DNA of 64,000 nucleotides from Piezodorus guildinii (GCA_023052935.1 CM041292.1:133190951-133254950); one strand, 5' to 3'; counted from the stretch's first letter, positions 1 to 12,310 are shown. Notes: a model not told the origin generated them from the letters alone. Made by a program: numbers and translations.

Positions 1-534
1 CATTAGACATAGTCACTATCAACATCTTTCGTAATTTGTAGCAATTTTAATTTAAATTATTTTATTTATCAAATTGAATTCACTAAACCGCAAGCAAAGA
101 TAAAGAAGTGTAGTTTTTGTTCCATTTTTTCAATTTATCTCGATATTAGAAACAAGATATTAATAGTTATATTAGATTAATTATAGTAATAGGTTAAGGT
201 GTTTTTAGAAATATAATATTTATATTTTTGAACATGTATACGTCTTATACTAATAGAGTAGTTGTTGACCGTTTTGACTATATGGTGAGGAAGTTGTTTG
301 AGGGTGCTGTCACTAAGAAAACACACCAGTAAGAAAAAAATAAAATAAGTTTGTTTTATTGGTAGTTTCTTTGTTAACACATCCCCAAGCAACGGCTCCA
401 TCATATGCATTTTATAGTTACCACTCATAAACGCATTTATGCAAATTTAAATAAATACAAAATGAAATATTTGCGAGCAAAGCGGGTTACAGCTAGTTAT
501 TATTTAAGACAATATTATTATCTAAGACTAAGGT
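1..534. other. AT-rich non-coding stretch
   Basis: I see no supported gene here. The sequence is AT-rich with frequent stops in all frames. A short motif near 472-500 (GCGAGCAAAGCGGG followed by TTACAGCTAG) resembles the ends of small dispersed insect repeats, but I cannot delimit an element. Confidence 0.5.
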
Positions 535-985
535 TAGTTTTATAGACTTTTTATCAATCCGTTAACTTGTAAAATATTATGTATAAGATAATATTTTTTC
601 TAAAATCTTCAGCTTTCCAACGGAATATTATAAATCTATTTTACTGTTGATTGATTAAAAAAACTATAATTACAATTAAAAAATATTTCTGCCCTTTTCT
701 CCTTTAGTTAATTCCATCAACTTCTATATTTAGCTACTTCTTATCAATCTTAATAACATGATAGGGGTAATTTTACTGAATCTACAAAATATAAAGTATT
801 TTGGACGAAAATAAATTAAAATATAGGCATTTAAGCAATGTCACACTATTTCAATCAAAATTTAACGTACACGATATTAAAGCCCTTTAATTATACATCG
901 ATATGGTGTGTTTAATCGAAATCATTAGAGCCGTTTTTGAGAAAATTGTAAAAAAGGTGATATTCATTCACTTTCAGTCAGCCGA
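535..985 (-). mobile_element. Relic of the ACTTTCACTTAC-ended repeat family (copy A)
   Basis: Read on the minus strand, this segment follows the internal order of the family best seen at 35241-36103. It has the block with GCCGTTTTTGAGAAAATTG and TTTAATCGAAATC near 905-950, and the block CTTTCCAACGGAATATTATA near 612-632. Both family ends are missing or decayed. No coding capacity is visible. The family probably represents a non-autonomous DNA element or an untranslated part of a larger transposon. Confidence 0.5.
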
Positions 986-3640
986 TTCTGATGATTTTTC
1001 ATTAATAAAAAAAATTATCAATTGGCAGACAAGGGTATACCATTCTGGGGACTCCATTTTATAGGCATGGAGGTATAGAGTACGAACAAAAGTGGTATCT
1101 ACGCAATTACATTTTTCTCACAAAGTGATTTTCCTATATAATCAGTGAGTGAAGAGGCTCATCGGAAAAACAGAATGGAAATAAAAAAAAAAATAATACA
1201 AATATATATATAAGGCTGGACTGCAATTAACCATTTTCAACCATTTTCACCAAAGATTATGTCCTTGTAATAATAAAAAAAAAAAAAAAGGAAATCCGCT
1301 TTGTTTTCTTAATATTAACAACTGCAGAAGCCATAGATTCATATTAAGATAGAAACTTTTTTTTCCCATTTTTATTTCTTTTTTTTTTTTTTAAACAACC
1401 AATCTCATTTAAAGTATTTATAATAAATGTAAAATTTATCCTTTTCAAAATTCATATAATTTTTAATTTAATCCGTATCAAGCATTCCTTTTCTTCATTT
1501 CATCATCAATGCCTATACTTAACAATATGATAATGATCTTTAAGAAATATTCGGAGTAACAAGCATAAGTGTACAACTATAATTCTTAATTCTAAATTAA
1601 AGCTAATGAATTTCAATAAATCAACATTGATAAGTGCTATAAGATTTAGGTCTTTTATTAGTTATTAGCTTAGTCGTTGATTTAGCTAAGGTTATTTACT
1701 TCATATTTAAATGATTATTATATTTTCTATGATGTCAGGAAATATTGAAATGTTTCCTAGTTTGCTGAACCTAAGATACATAAAGATAAAATTAACCATT
1801 TTTTTATTTTTTCCAGGTAACCTGATGACTGAATATAAATAAATTATTCACAACATATAAAGGTAACTAACTTGTCCTACTAATAATTAATTATTTAGCA
1901 AAAATTAATATTGCAATGTATGATAACGTTTGACTGACACGATGAAAATTTCTGTTATCTAAAATAAAATGAACAAGATAAGTAATAAAAAGTTCCAAAC
2001 CTAAGCTAACAGTTACCTAAATTAATAATGTATTGAAATATATGTATGTAATTTTTTTAAATGATTAACTATGTGTTATTTTTCCTTAATTAAAATATAA
2101 TAATAAATAACTTCATGGTCATTATCTCGGCGTATTTCCTTAACTTCAGAACGAGCATTTATTGATATTAAAAAACTTAAAACAGAGAAATAATTAAAAT
2201 AAGTCAACAATTAGAATCACTTCAAGCATAGGTTCGTTAACATCATTATCAGTATCATTTATACTGTCTATAGATTTTTTCCCTAATACATGAATGGGGT
2301 AGCTGTCCGGGTTTGAAGCTAATACACGCAAGAAAATAAAACGTACAAAATCAAGGAAATCCGGTCTCTAATAAAAAACTTCTTCTTGTTTAAATTTTAG
2401 TACTAAGTGTAATAAATTTTATAAATATAACAATACACCACTAATAAATAAAAATTATATAATTTTTTAAATGTTCATCGACATTAAAAGAAAAACTTAT
2501 TTCTTAAGAGAAAAAAACTTTTTTTCACGCCGGGGAGTCGAAGAGGTAAGCTGGCCAAATGATTAACGGGGTGACTTGGTATAGAGTGGATTTAGCCACC
2601 TTCCTTAGCACTAATTGCCATCCTTAGGGCATCAGAAATTTTTTCTTTATTTTAGAATTTTAACAGTAACATATAAAAGCATTTATAAAACTAATATTAC
2701 TTTTCATTAAGACAATTTTATCTATAATAACATAATGAATGTTCAATTATTCTGGCGATGAAACCCACGTCAATATTTATTCAACTTTTCGCCGCTACCC
2801 TTAAGGGTCATTGGCGTGATGAATATAACTATACTTGGTTTAATACTCTTCAATTTTTAAGAATCTCATTAGGAATAAAAATAATTAATATATCAATATT
2901 AGTTATAGAGAAATAAATATATAGTTAACAAAAGTATATAAGGTAAGAATAAAGTAAAGTTGACACAGGCAATTGTTACTTCACTTCACTTCATTTATTC
3001 TGTTCGACATCTGGTATAAAAAATGACAATAAATATTTAACAAAATAATGGAAATACATAATTAAAAATAGTACATACATTTTAATACAGAAGTGTTTTA
3101 ATTGATTTACCGTTGATTTATTAAACATTCTGAGCTGCACATTATAGTACGTTTTTCTAGGAATAAAAGTTAACATATCTCTTTTTAAACTTTATTTTAT
3201 TTTACTAATTTTTATTAAACTAATTTTTATCATACAAGTTTGGGTAGCAAAATTCCTTTAAAGGCGGTAATTGCATATTACGCTCATCAGCAATTACAAG
3301 TTTGTTTTTTTTTCATGTTGTTTATTCGCTTTGTTTTTTGGCATAATACCTCAATTTTCTTTTCTTCTACATTTTTTATTATTATTAAATGTTTTGAGTC
3401 GTTCGAGTCAAAAAGCATGAATTTAATTTTGATTGTGAGTTTCTACATGATCTCGCGCGGATCTCATTACTGCGTATGGGGAGCGTCCAACGGGTGCCGG
3501 ATGTGGGGATGGTCGGTGAAATTTTCTAGTAAGTTCCTCCCGGCTAAGTCCGATGGACTCGCTGACTAACAATGAGAGCGGCCCTCCAGGCTTGCTGGAA
3601 TGCGAATATTATGATAAACCAGAGTCGGTTTACGATAAGT
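986..3640. other. AT-rich non-coding region with a small GC-richer patch
   Basis: No coding region is supported. Short A and T runs are common (for example 1264-1290 and 1380-1393). A GC-richer patch at about 2525-2640 stands out from its surroundings but matches nothing I recognise. Another GC-richer patch at about 3455-3590 lies just upstream of the LINE copy beginning near 3640 and could be its degraded 5' part. The ORF-like stretch at 3240-3569 is low-complexity and I do not treat it as a gene. Confidence 0.5.
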
Positions 3641-3689
3641 AACCGCGAAATTACATAAAGATAATACTAGGCGAAGCGAACGCAAAGGT

Positions 3690-4010
3690 TGGAAGGGAAG
3701 AAGTATATCGTCCTGCAATCGGTAAAGAAAGTTTGCACGAATATAGTAATGATAACAGGACACGACTAATAAACATTGCCATTTCGAAAACCTAGTAATC
3801 GAAAGTACTACGTTTAAACATAAGGCTATTCATAAGTATACGTAGACATCGCCGGATGGACAAAAGCGGAATCGAATCGATCATGTTTTAGTACATAAAA
3901 GATGGCAAAGTAGCATAATTAACGTGAGATCGTATCGCGGTGCAGAATGCGGTTCTGATCATGAATTAATAATCGCGTAACTTCGACAAAAACTAATTAC
4001 AAAAAAGAGA
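3690..4010 (+). pseudogene. Endonuclease (EEP) C-terminal remnant of RTE-like LINE
   Basis: In broken frames the segment encodes a region with RNRIDHVLVHKRW near 3872-3910 and GSDHELI near 3952-3972. These are typical of the C-terminal half of the endonuclease/exonuclease/phosphatase domain of LINE ORF2; SDH carries the conserved catalytic Asp-His. This domain nicks target DNA for target-primed reverse transcription. A frameshift near 3790 and a TAG near 3843, where TSPDG is preceded by an expected Trp, inactivate it. The N-terminal half of the domain is not recognisable upstream. Confidence 0.65.
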
Positions 4011-4428
4011 ACACAGAACTATATTCATCCCGGGAATTTTGATTTAGTAAAATTGAACGATCCCGAAATTAGAAAATAATTCGCTATAGAAGCAAAAAAT
4101 AGGTTCGAAGCTTTGGAATCCTTAGACGAGGAAAACGAATATATAAACAAACAATAGGAAGGGATCAGGGATAATATTAAAGAGGTCGGTAATTTGTGTC
4201 TTGGGAAAATAAAAAGAACAAACCCTGGTTCGACGGGGATTGTCAAAATATGTGTGAAAAAAGAAAAACCGCTAAACTGAATTCCTTAAATAATCCAAGC
4301 AACCATAACGTGACTTACTTTCGGGTAGTACAAAAATAGAGTTCAAAATTCTTAAAAAATATAAAAAGAGAGTATAAGTCAAAATAATATAAATACAAAA
4401 ACACAGAAGCGAAAATAACGTAAGAGAG

Positions 4429-5118
4429 ATGTACAAAGGTATAAACAAATCGCGTAAAAGATTTAAACCTCTATTTAATGGGGTTAAAGATGCGAATAAC
4501 AATATAATTGCGGATCCGACAGAGATATTAAATAAATTTAAACAACACTTTGACGGCATTCTAAATACGGAAAATAATAATCAATCTCCTTTCTCTGAAT
4601 ATCAGAGCGCTGAACCATGGATAGACGCACCGAGTTAAGAGGAAGTCGAAATGGCGATAGGAACATTAGAATGTTATAAAGCTGCAGGAAATGATAATAT
4701 CACGAGTGAATTAATCATTGCGTGTAGAGAAGCGGGCGTTTCCAAATTACATGTTCTAGTTAAAAAGATCTGGGAAAATGAAAAAATGCCCGAAGAAAGG
4801 AATGAATCAATACTTATTCCGATTCACATAAAAGGACCGAGGACGGATTGTAACAACTATCGTGGGATCTCTCTTCTCTTTGTATGCTATAAAATATTCT
4901 CGTCAATACTAACTAGCCGAATCACGGAATACGCTGAGAAAATTATCGTAGACTGCCAATGTGGTTTTAGGCGGAATCGCTCGACGGTGGATCGAATATT
5001 TTCCTTACGTCAAATATTAGAGAAAAAGTTGGAATACAACGGTGTAGTCCATCAACTTTATATCGATTTTAAAAAGGCATTTGATTTAATAGACCGTCAG
5101 AAGCTTATAACATCATGA
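4429..5118 (+). pseudogene. Reverse transcriptase fingers/palm fragment of RTE-like LINE
   Basis: Two open stretches in the same frame (4429-4638 and 4651-5118) are separated by one TAA. The downstream part holds the usual RT landmarks: KAAGNDNITSELI, ESILIPIHIKGPRTDCNNYRGISLL, QCGFRRNRST and LYIDFKKAFD (RT block A with the first catalytic Asp). The upstream part resembles the linker before the RT domain. The frame ends at 5118, and the following 200 bases contain several stops before the YADD block. The protein would synthesise cDNA at a nicked target, but this copy cannot make it. Confidence 0.75.
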
Positions 5119-5319
5119 TTGAAAAGGGAATACATAGAAAGTTAGTAAACCTAGTAGAGATGTGTTTGTCGGAAACATTCCATTAAGTTAGAATCGGACA
5201 TAATTACTCCGAGAGATTTGAGGTGCGATCGGGTTTGAAGCAGGGTGACTCCTTTTCAATCTGTGTAATTTAGTATATATTTAGAATATGTCATAGAAAA
5301 GGTGATGTGTACCGAGAAA

Positions 5320-6135
5320 GGTTAATATATGGGGGACAGGATTCCGGTTTTAGGGTATGCCGATGATTTGGTACCGCTAGGTGAAGACACGGAAACCATC
5401 CAACTAAATACAAGTGTGTTAATAAAAACCGGTTAAGAAATAGGACTCGAATTAAATACTGATAAGACGAAATATATGATTAGTAGCAGAAACGGTGGCG
5501 ATATTAGTGATATTGATATATCAGGGCATACTTTTGAACACGTAGAGAAATTCAAGTACTTAGGTTCAATGATAAAAAGAAAAAATGAAATCCAGGAAGA
5601 AATAAAGTCCCGATTAAAGGTTGGAAATGCGTGTTATTATTCAGTTGCTAAATTACTTAGTTCGCGGCTTCTATCTAAAAACTTAAAGGTTGGAATTTAT
5701 AAAACTATTATTCTTCCGACGGTTCCTTACGGATGTGAAACGTGGCCGCTTACTTTGAAAGATGAACAAAGGCTTAAGGTTTTCGAAAATAAGGTACTGC
5801 GTAAAATATTTGGTCCGAAGAGAGATGAGGCCACTGGGGAGTTTAGAAGGTTGCACAACGCGGAATTGCGGAACTTGTATCTTGTATTATTATTAAGTAT
5901 GTAATATTATTGAGTTGATAGCATCGCGGAGACTCAAATGGGCGAGTAAAATTGTTGGGTTCGATGATCGATTCCTTGATCCGACTAGGAGACGTCAGAA
6001 AGGTAGGCCGAACCGTCGATGGGAGGATTGCGTCAAGGATGATCTCGGGGGCTTGGGCTTGAACGGTGAACATTGGGCGAGTCTGTGTAGACAGAAGTTG
6101 GTGGTATCGGAATCGAACCTTCGGGTTCTGTAAGC
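5320..6135 (+). pseudogene. RT YADD block and C-terminal tail of RTE-like LINE
   Basis: The YADD catalytic motif of RT is intact at 5356-5367. A TAA at 5434-5436 interrupts the frame. An open stretch at 5476-5904 then carries FEHVEKFKYLGSM, YGCETWPLTLKDEQRL, FENKVLRKIFG and RRLHNAELRNLY. After a frameshift near 5890-5915 the tail resumes (SRRLKWASKIVG, RPNRRWEDCVKDDL) to a stop at 6131-6133. The same tail appears at 6175-7745 (minus), 29623-30270 and 34409-34644, so this is a multi-copy family. Confidence 0.75.
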
Positions 6136-6182
6136 CTATTATTATTATTATGTTTTTTATATGATCACAATTCATGAAATAA
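6136..6182. other. Junction of tail-to-tail LINE copies
   Basis: The plus-strand LINE ends in a (TAT)n tract at 6138-6152. About 25 bases of unrelated AT-rich sequence follow, then a short AATAATAA run at about 6178-6186 opens the minus-strand copy. Both 3' ends therefore meet here. No TSD was recognised at the junction. Confidence 0.6.
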
Positions 6183-7745
6183 TAATGGGCTTACCGAACC
6201 CAAAAGTTCGATGCCAAACCCACCATATTCCGCCTACACAGACTCGTCCAATGTTCTCCGTTCAAGCCCAAGCCCCCGAGATCAACCTTAACGCAATCCT
6301 CCCATCGACGCTTCGGCCTACCTTTCGGACGCCTACCAGTCGGATAAGCGTATACCAACTTTCTCGGAATCCGTTAGCTACCGAGCCCAACAACTTTACT
6401 CGCCCATTTGAGTCTCCGCGATGCTATCAACTCAATTATATTGACAGGATACAAGCTAATTAATTCATCGTTGTGCTACCTTCTAAACTCCCCAGTGGCC
6501 TCATCTCTCTTCGGACCAAATATTTTACGCAGTACCTTATTTTCGAAAACCTTAAGCCTATGTTTAGCCTTCAAAGTAAGCGGCCACGTTTCACATCCGT
6601 AAAGAACCGTCAGAAGAATGATAGTTTCATAAATTATAACCTATAAGTTTTTAAATAGAAGCCGCGAGCAACTGAATAATAACACTCATTTCCCGCCTTT
6701 ATCCGGGATTTTATTTCTTTCTGGATGTTATTTTTTTCTTGTTATCATTGAACCTAAGTACTTGAATTTCTCTACGTGTTCAAAAGTATGCCCTGATATA
6801 TTAACATCACTAAGATCGCCACCGTTTCTGTTACTAATCATATATTTCGTCTTATCAGTATTTAATTCGAGTCATATTTCTTTACCGGTTTTTATTAACA
6901 CACTTGTATTTAGTTGTATGGTTTCCGTGTCCTCACCTAGCGGTACCAAATCATCGGCATACCCTAAAACCGGAATCCTGTCCCCCATATATTAACCTTT
7001 CTCGGTAATATAGGTAATATATAATAGTTTTATAAAGTCCAACCTTTATGCTTTTAGATAGAAGCCGCGAACTAAGTAATTTAGCAACTGAATAATAACA
7101 CGCATTTCCAACCTTTAATCGGGACTTTATTTCTTCCTGGATTTCATATTTTCTTTTTATCATTGAACCTAAATACTTGAATTTCTCTACGTGTTCAAAA
7201 GTATGCCCTGATATATCAATATTACCAAGATTGCCACCGTTTCTGTTACTAATCATATATTTCCTCTTATCGGTATTTAATTCGTCATATTTCCTTACCG
7301 GTTTTATTAACACACTTGTATTTAGTTGTATGGTTTTCGTGTCTTCACCTAGCAGTACCAAATCATCGGCATACCCTAGTCACCCATATTTAAACTTTTC
7401 TCGGTGAAACCTTAAACCTTCAACTTAAAACAGTAGAAAAGGGGGTCACCCTGTTTCAAACCCGATCGCACCTCAAATCTCTTGGAGTAATTATGACCGA
7501 TTCTAACTTTATGGAATGTTTCTGTTATCAAAACAGATCTCTACTAGGTTTACTAACTTTCTAGGTATTCCCTGTTCAATCATGATGTTATAAGCTTCTG
7601 ACGGTCTATTGAATCCAAAGCCTTTTTTAAAATCGATATAAAGCATTTTCTGTGATTCCGCTAGTTAGTATTGAAGAGAATATTTTATAGCATACAAGAA
7701 GAAGATAGATCCCAAGATAGTTGTTACAATCGGTCCTCGAGCCTT
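6175..7745 (-). mobile_element. Decayed RTE-like non-LTR retrotransposon, copy 2 with internal duplication
   Basis: On the minus strand this is the same LINE family as 3640-6155, from the C-terminal tail (near 6180-6620) back to the RT palm region (near 7560-7740). The order is disturbed. The segment holding ISGHTFEHVEKFKYLGSM appears twice, around 6760-6830 and 7175-7245, about 415 bases apart, and the text around the YADD block is also repeated near 6950-7010 and 7360-7410. The two repeats differ at many sites, so the duplication is old or two different copies were joined. Frameshifts and stops are frequent and no functional ORF2 remains. The outer boundary near 7745 is approximate. Confidence 0.7.
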
Positions 7746-8794
7746 CTTACTTTTTATTTTTAATTATTTACAAAATTCATGAAAATGAATCGAAATATTT
7801 CAGATGACGTGAATTCTTTAATATAAAGTTAAACGTTTGGATATTTCTTCTTCTTGAATATTAGTTCTTTTGGCAGTAATTTGAATTATTGATTACTGTA
7901 TGCCATTTTCATGTAAAAAATATGAAAAAGTCACAAAGAAAATCACATAAGGAATTAATTTTATAATAATACTAAATTACGGATTCTGCAATATTCAATT
8001 ATTCAGTAGAAACTTTGGCCTTTACAAGAATCTTCTTGTTCTTGTACGCCAAGAAATTTAAATCTATTTCATTTTTACAATAGTATTAATCATTTTTCTC
8101 AAAATAAATCCATAAATTGACCAGATCACATAACAAACACAAAAAAACTAAACATGGCTTTAGTATGCGAATAATTTAGATATTACTATTTATTAATTAT
8201 TATCAATAGTCGGTTTTTGTAAATTCAGAAGAAAGACAGTTTAGGTGGAGGTATAGGAAAAACATTGAAATAATCATAACTATCTGCACTAAATACCTAC
8301 ATTGTTAAGGCACCATCCGATTATATTACATTGTACGGCTGTATTGTTATTTTTCCTTTATTGTAATTCGTTTCGAACCGGATGATTTACACTGTTTTTT
8401 TAGTTAAAAGAATGTTTTTAAAATGGTGCTCAATATCGGAAGATTGCTATCTATGTAGGCCTATCGGTAGGTTTAATAAATTCTTGTTTTAAGTCATGAG
8501 GCATTGATGTTTGTTCAATGTGGGAAAACAGTCATGTGACAGCCGCTCTCCCCCATTTCTAAATAAAAACTGCATAAAATTGAATAAATGAATAATGATT
8601 CATACAGGCCTCGTTCCTTCAGTGACTTCAGTAACAAAACTTCCCGAATGTTATTGAAACCGAAAAAAAAAGAAGAGTGAAATATAAAATACACATAAAA
8701 AAAGAAACAATTAAATATAATTTCGTTGTTTATATTAATACGAGGAACATTTAAAGAATTGTTTTTTTCTCACATGTTTTCATATTCACGCCTG
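7746..8794. other. AT-rich stretch without recognised genes
   Basis: I see nothing supported as a gene or a delimited element. The sequence is AT-rich with short poly(A) runs. The right end may include a poorly preserved 3' flank of the jockey-type element on the minus strand. Confidence 0.5.
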
Positions 8795-8904
8795 ACAGAA
8801 TGTATCTGACAATCAGCAAATGTTATGTACAAATTGAGATCAGGAATGGTAGGCATGAAGAAGGAAAATGCCCAGCAGCACCCCTTTCATGGCTTTAATT
8901 TAGC

Positions 8905-10943
8905 AGAGGAGGTCCCTCATCCAGCTTCTCTTTAGCCTTCTTCTGACTGGCATTTCAGCTATTGACATGTCGTTAATCAGTCTATTGTAGTGTCCGTTAA
9001 GTTTAGTATGAAAACGAGTATAGAGTGTTCGTATATGTTGGTCAACCGTTGGTTGTTGCAAGTCCATATGTAGGGTTCTGTTGTTTACGTACCAAGGAGC
9101 TGTCGTTATGAGTCTTAAAATTTTGGATTGAAATGATTGTTGTTTTTGTATGTTAAATTTTTGCTGAACCGAAAATCTGTGAAGTGTAAGTCCATATTGG
9201 TTTAAGAAGGCATGTGTATGTATTCAGTTTCTGTCTAATTTTTAAGATTTAGATAAAAGCGAGTATAGAACTTTCAGTCGATGGTCAAGAGTCTGTCTTT
9301 TCATCTTGACATGAGGTCCCAAGTCATCCTTCGATCGAGTGTCGGTCCTAGGTAATGTACAGAGTTGGTCTGAGGAATTTGGTTGTTGTTGATAAAAATT
9401 GGTGGGAAAGTGTTTTGTTGTAGTGTGAACGTTACGTGTTTTGATTTGTCTTGATTTAAACAAATTTTCTAAAAAGTGTACTAATTTTGTAGTATCATAA
9501 AGTGATTTAGTAGATTCAGTGAGGCCAGTATATAGGATCGTCGTTTGATGTTAAAATTGCAGTATCGTCCGCGTTAGTAGCAGTCAATGTGGTGGGGTGA
9601 GTTGGTATGTCATATGTGTATACAATGTATAGGAGCGGAGCTAGTATCGATCTTTGCGTTACTTCTACCAAGACTGGTCGGATTGAAGAAGTTTCTGAGC
9701 CCTGCGAAATAGAGAAAAACCTATCAGAGAGAAAAGAGTGTATAATAAGGTGTAGTACGTTTTTGAGTTTAAAGAGAAGCCCCTCGTGCCAGACTTAATC
9801 AAACGCTTGGGCAACATCCAAAAATACTCCAGTTGCGTATTGCTATTTTTCTAGTGCTCCTGCAATGAAGTCAGTAACTCTGTGTAATTGGTGTGTCGTT
9901 GAGTGTGACATGCGAAAGCCGAATTGATGGTCAGGTATTAGTTTTTGCTCAGTCAGTATGTCAACCAGTCTTTTATAAATTATGTTTTCGAAAAGTTTAG
10001 AACATATGGGAAGGAGACTAATAGGCCTATAAGAGGAGGGTTTGTAAATGTCTTTGTCTTTTTTGTGTATCATTTTTATGATTTAATATTTCTACTGTAC
10101 TGGGAATTACGCTGTCCTAAGTATGCAATTGTATATTGTCGTAAGGAATATTAGAGCTTTCTTGGGCATCAGTTGGAGCGCCTCGGCAGTTATTAAATCA
10201 TAACCTGGGGCTTTTCTATTAGCTAAGTGTGTGATTTGTTGTGCGACTTGTGAAGGAGTGAAAGATATAGGATGTAGTGTCAGCTGTAGTGGAATGTCCA
10301 GAGTACTTTTAACTAAGTTTTCATGTTCTGTATTAGGGTAATCAGTTGGTGGTATAAAAACAGAGGAAAGATGAACAGCAAAAATTTCAGATTTTTCATT
10401 ATCTGACACGGCCCATGAACCATCTTCTTTTCGCAATGGTACTGACACCTGTCGATGTTTCAACAATTTCTTCATATGCTTCCACAAGCTTCCATCGTCA
10501 GTTGATGGGTTGTTTAAAAATGCATCATAGTTAGTTCTATTGAATTTTTCTATGTGTCGTTTAAGTTCGTTGTTCAGTCTGTTAGAGTTTTGTCTGTCAG
10601 AAGGAAGTCTGTTAGTCTGCCACACCTTACGAGCTCTTCCCTTTGCTGTGATCAAGTCCCTTATGTATTGAGAGTATTTTGGCAAACGATCTAATCTCGA
10701 TGTTATCTTCTGAGATGATGACCATGCACTTCTTTGGACACATTAAGTAAATGTTTCCACCGCTTCTTCTAATCCGGCTTCTGTTTTGATGGACATGGGT
10801 ATTGAGAGATTTGTTTCAAGAAATTCTCGGTATAGACGCCAGTCCAATCCGCTATTTATAAGCATGGGCACCCTTTGCGCATTGCATGGTTCGTCGAGAA
10901 CGACCAAATGTAGAGTAGAGTGATCAGAGATCGTTTTTATCAA
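8905..10943 (-). pseudogene. ORF2 reverse transcriptase remnant of jockey-type element
   Basis: Minus-strand pieces are collinear with the intact ORF2. 10743-10943 has SDHSTLHLVVL (end of the endonuclease). 10107-10685 is the linker plus RT start with NRKAPGYDLIT. 9843-10073 has SYRPISLLPICSKLFE and HQFGFRMSHST. Near 9790-9820 the FLDVAQAFD block is followed by a stop where Lys is expected. The palm motif at 9564-9575 reads NADD instead of the FADD or YADD usual in LINEs, so the polymerase site is altered as well as truncated. Decayed thumb and tail sequence continues to about 8905. Confidence 0.8.
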
Positions 10944-11001
10944 TGAGGTATTTTTATTGAGTGATTTTTTCCCCTAGGGGCGCAAAGACGTGACCCCCAA
11001 A

Positions 11002-11688
11002 TTAGTGCTTTGCGTTAAAATCGCCGCCTGCTATAAAGCAACGCCCTAAGGTTTGAAAATAATTGCGAAACGCCGAAGATGTCAGTACATATTTTGGAGG
11101 ACAGTACACCGAAGCTATACTTATCACGTGGTGTTTTGTGTGTAGTGTAATACCGGTGGTTTGGATGTCAGGTGCAGTTGGTAAGTGTAAAAGGTTATGT
11201 TTGAGTGGTGTCTTAATGAGGATAGCAGTCCCGCCGTGTGCTGTGATGTCCGGATGGACTGTTCTGTATGTCAAGTAACCAGAAATACCAAATTTCGATC
11301 GTGGTGTAAAGTGTGTCTCTGTGATCAGTGCAATGTCAATACGTTTTTCATGTAAGTATATGTCCAATTCTATCCTATGTTGAAGTAGTCCGTTTGCATT
11401 CCAAAGAATGATGGACAAAGAACCCCCAGCCAGCTGATTACGGGCCATTAGGAGGGCACATACTTGTGTTACCTGTGCGAGCTGCTGTAGAAGGCTAAAA
11501 AGAGGATGGATAAGATTACTCAGATCGCTTAGTAGCTGGTGCAATTGTGGTGGGATATATTTATCAGCTGAAGTTGGCTGCTGAATACTTTCCCGCCTCA
11601 TACCTTCTGCAGATTGGTTAGACTTTAGTTCCGAGGATTTAGCTTGTTTCACTGCTATCTGGTGAAGAGCTGATACCTGCTGCTGCAC
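11002..11688 (-). pseudogene. ORF1 C-terminus fused in frame to ORF2 endonuclease
   Basis: This open frame of 228 residues begins with a Gln/Ser-rich ORF1 tail. It includes a hydrophobic LSDLSNLIHPLFSLL stretch that parallels the ORF1 C-terminus at 62040-62130. It then passes without a stop through an ATG (about 11446) into SLSIILWNANGL, the start of the endonuclease domain. LITETHF and IASVYCPPK follow, ending with GGDFNAKH just before a stop. These are the first conserved blocks of the apurinic-like endonuclease; the later blocks (RGR, IDF, SDH) are lost except for DHSTL, which resumes at about 10920. Confidence 0.75.
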
Positions 11689-11715
11689 GGGAGCTTGCCG
11701 TTGAGAAGATTGTTG

Positions 11716-12310
11716 CTACTGCTGTTGCATCTCATGAAAACTGCTTGGTGGGATTGGTTTTGGATTTAAAGGAGGTGGAATACGTTGTTGTTGATGGATC
11801 CCCATATTTCTTTGTGATCTCAAATCCTTCAGTGTTTGGCACCCACGATAGTTTGCGGGATGTATCCCCTTGGAAATTCGCGCATTTCGCTGGCTTATCT
11901 CGGGGTTTTGGTGCATGAGAAACTTTCATGCCCTTGTCCACACCTTTATAGGTTGTTTTTAGTAAAAAAGAATTAGGGCTAGTGTTAGTTTGAAGATAAG
12001 CGACCGAAGCTGCATATTTTTGCACATCAGTAACAAAATTAGGAGGTGGTTTGGAGTTAGATGATGATGAATTACTTTGCTCTTCATTAACATTAGAGAG
12101 GACTGCAAAACTATTACTAGTGGGTACCTCTGACACCGTGCGCTGTTGTTTCCGAGGATCCCTGTCTGCTACGCTGTTTCTTTTTCTTCCTGCCACAACT
12201 CCCCAGGCACTAGAATTGTCCGTAACACTTAATTCCATACGATTAGCTTCGTCCATGTTAGCGGCTAATTCCGCCTCGTTTAACTTTTTCACTCCCAACT
12301 TCAGTCTCAA
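11716..12310 (-). pseudogene. ORF1 (gag-like) remnant of jockey-type element
   Basis: The minus-strand open stretch from 12310 has a polar, Asn/Ser-rich N-terminal region typical of jockey ORF1 (RNA-binding, forms the ribonucleoprotein). A frameshift-overlapped stretch ending at 11716 holds HPANYRGCQTLKDLR, which corresponds to the end of the third zinc knuckle in the intact copy (HPANYKGCQIYKELR at about 61721-61765). The first two knuckles and the preceding pre-knuckle domain are missing, so an internal deletion joins the N-terminal part to the last knuckle. A Gln/Pro-rich stretch follows. Confidence 0.7.

Larger units (their letters stand above)
3640..6155 (+). mobile_element. Decayed RTE-like non-LTR retrotransposon, copy 1
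   Basis: A plus-strand LINE copy can be followed from an apurinic-like endonuclease tail (about 3690-4010), through reverse transcriptase fingers and palm (4429-5367), to the conserved C-terminal tail (5476-6135). It ends in a (TTA)n/(TAT)n tract at 6138-6152. Order and motifs (SDH, IDHVLV, YADD, YGCETW, SRRLKWA) fit an RTE-like LINE of the kind abundant in insects. Many frames are broken by stops, several of them where a tryptophan codon is expected (TGG to TAG), and by indels, so the copy is inactive. It is joined tail to tail with a second copy at 6175-7745. Confidence 0.8.

Noticed and set aside
3240..3569. 109-residue open stretch
   Set aside because: It is low-complexity and Phe/Ile-rich, with an alternative start codon and no domain. 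It is a chance frame in AT-rich DNA.
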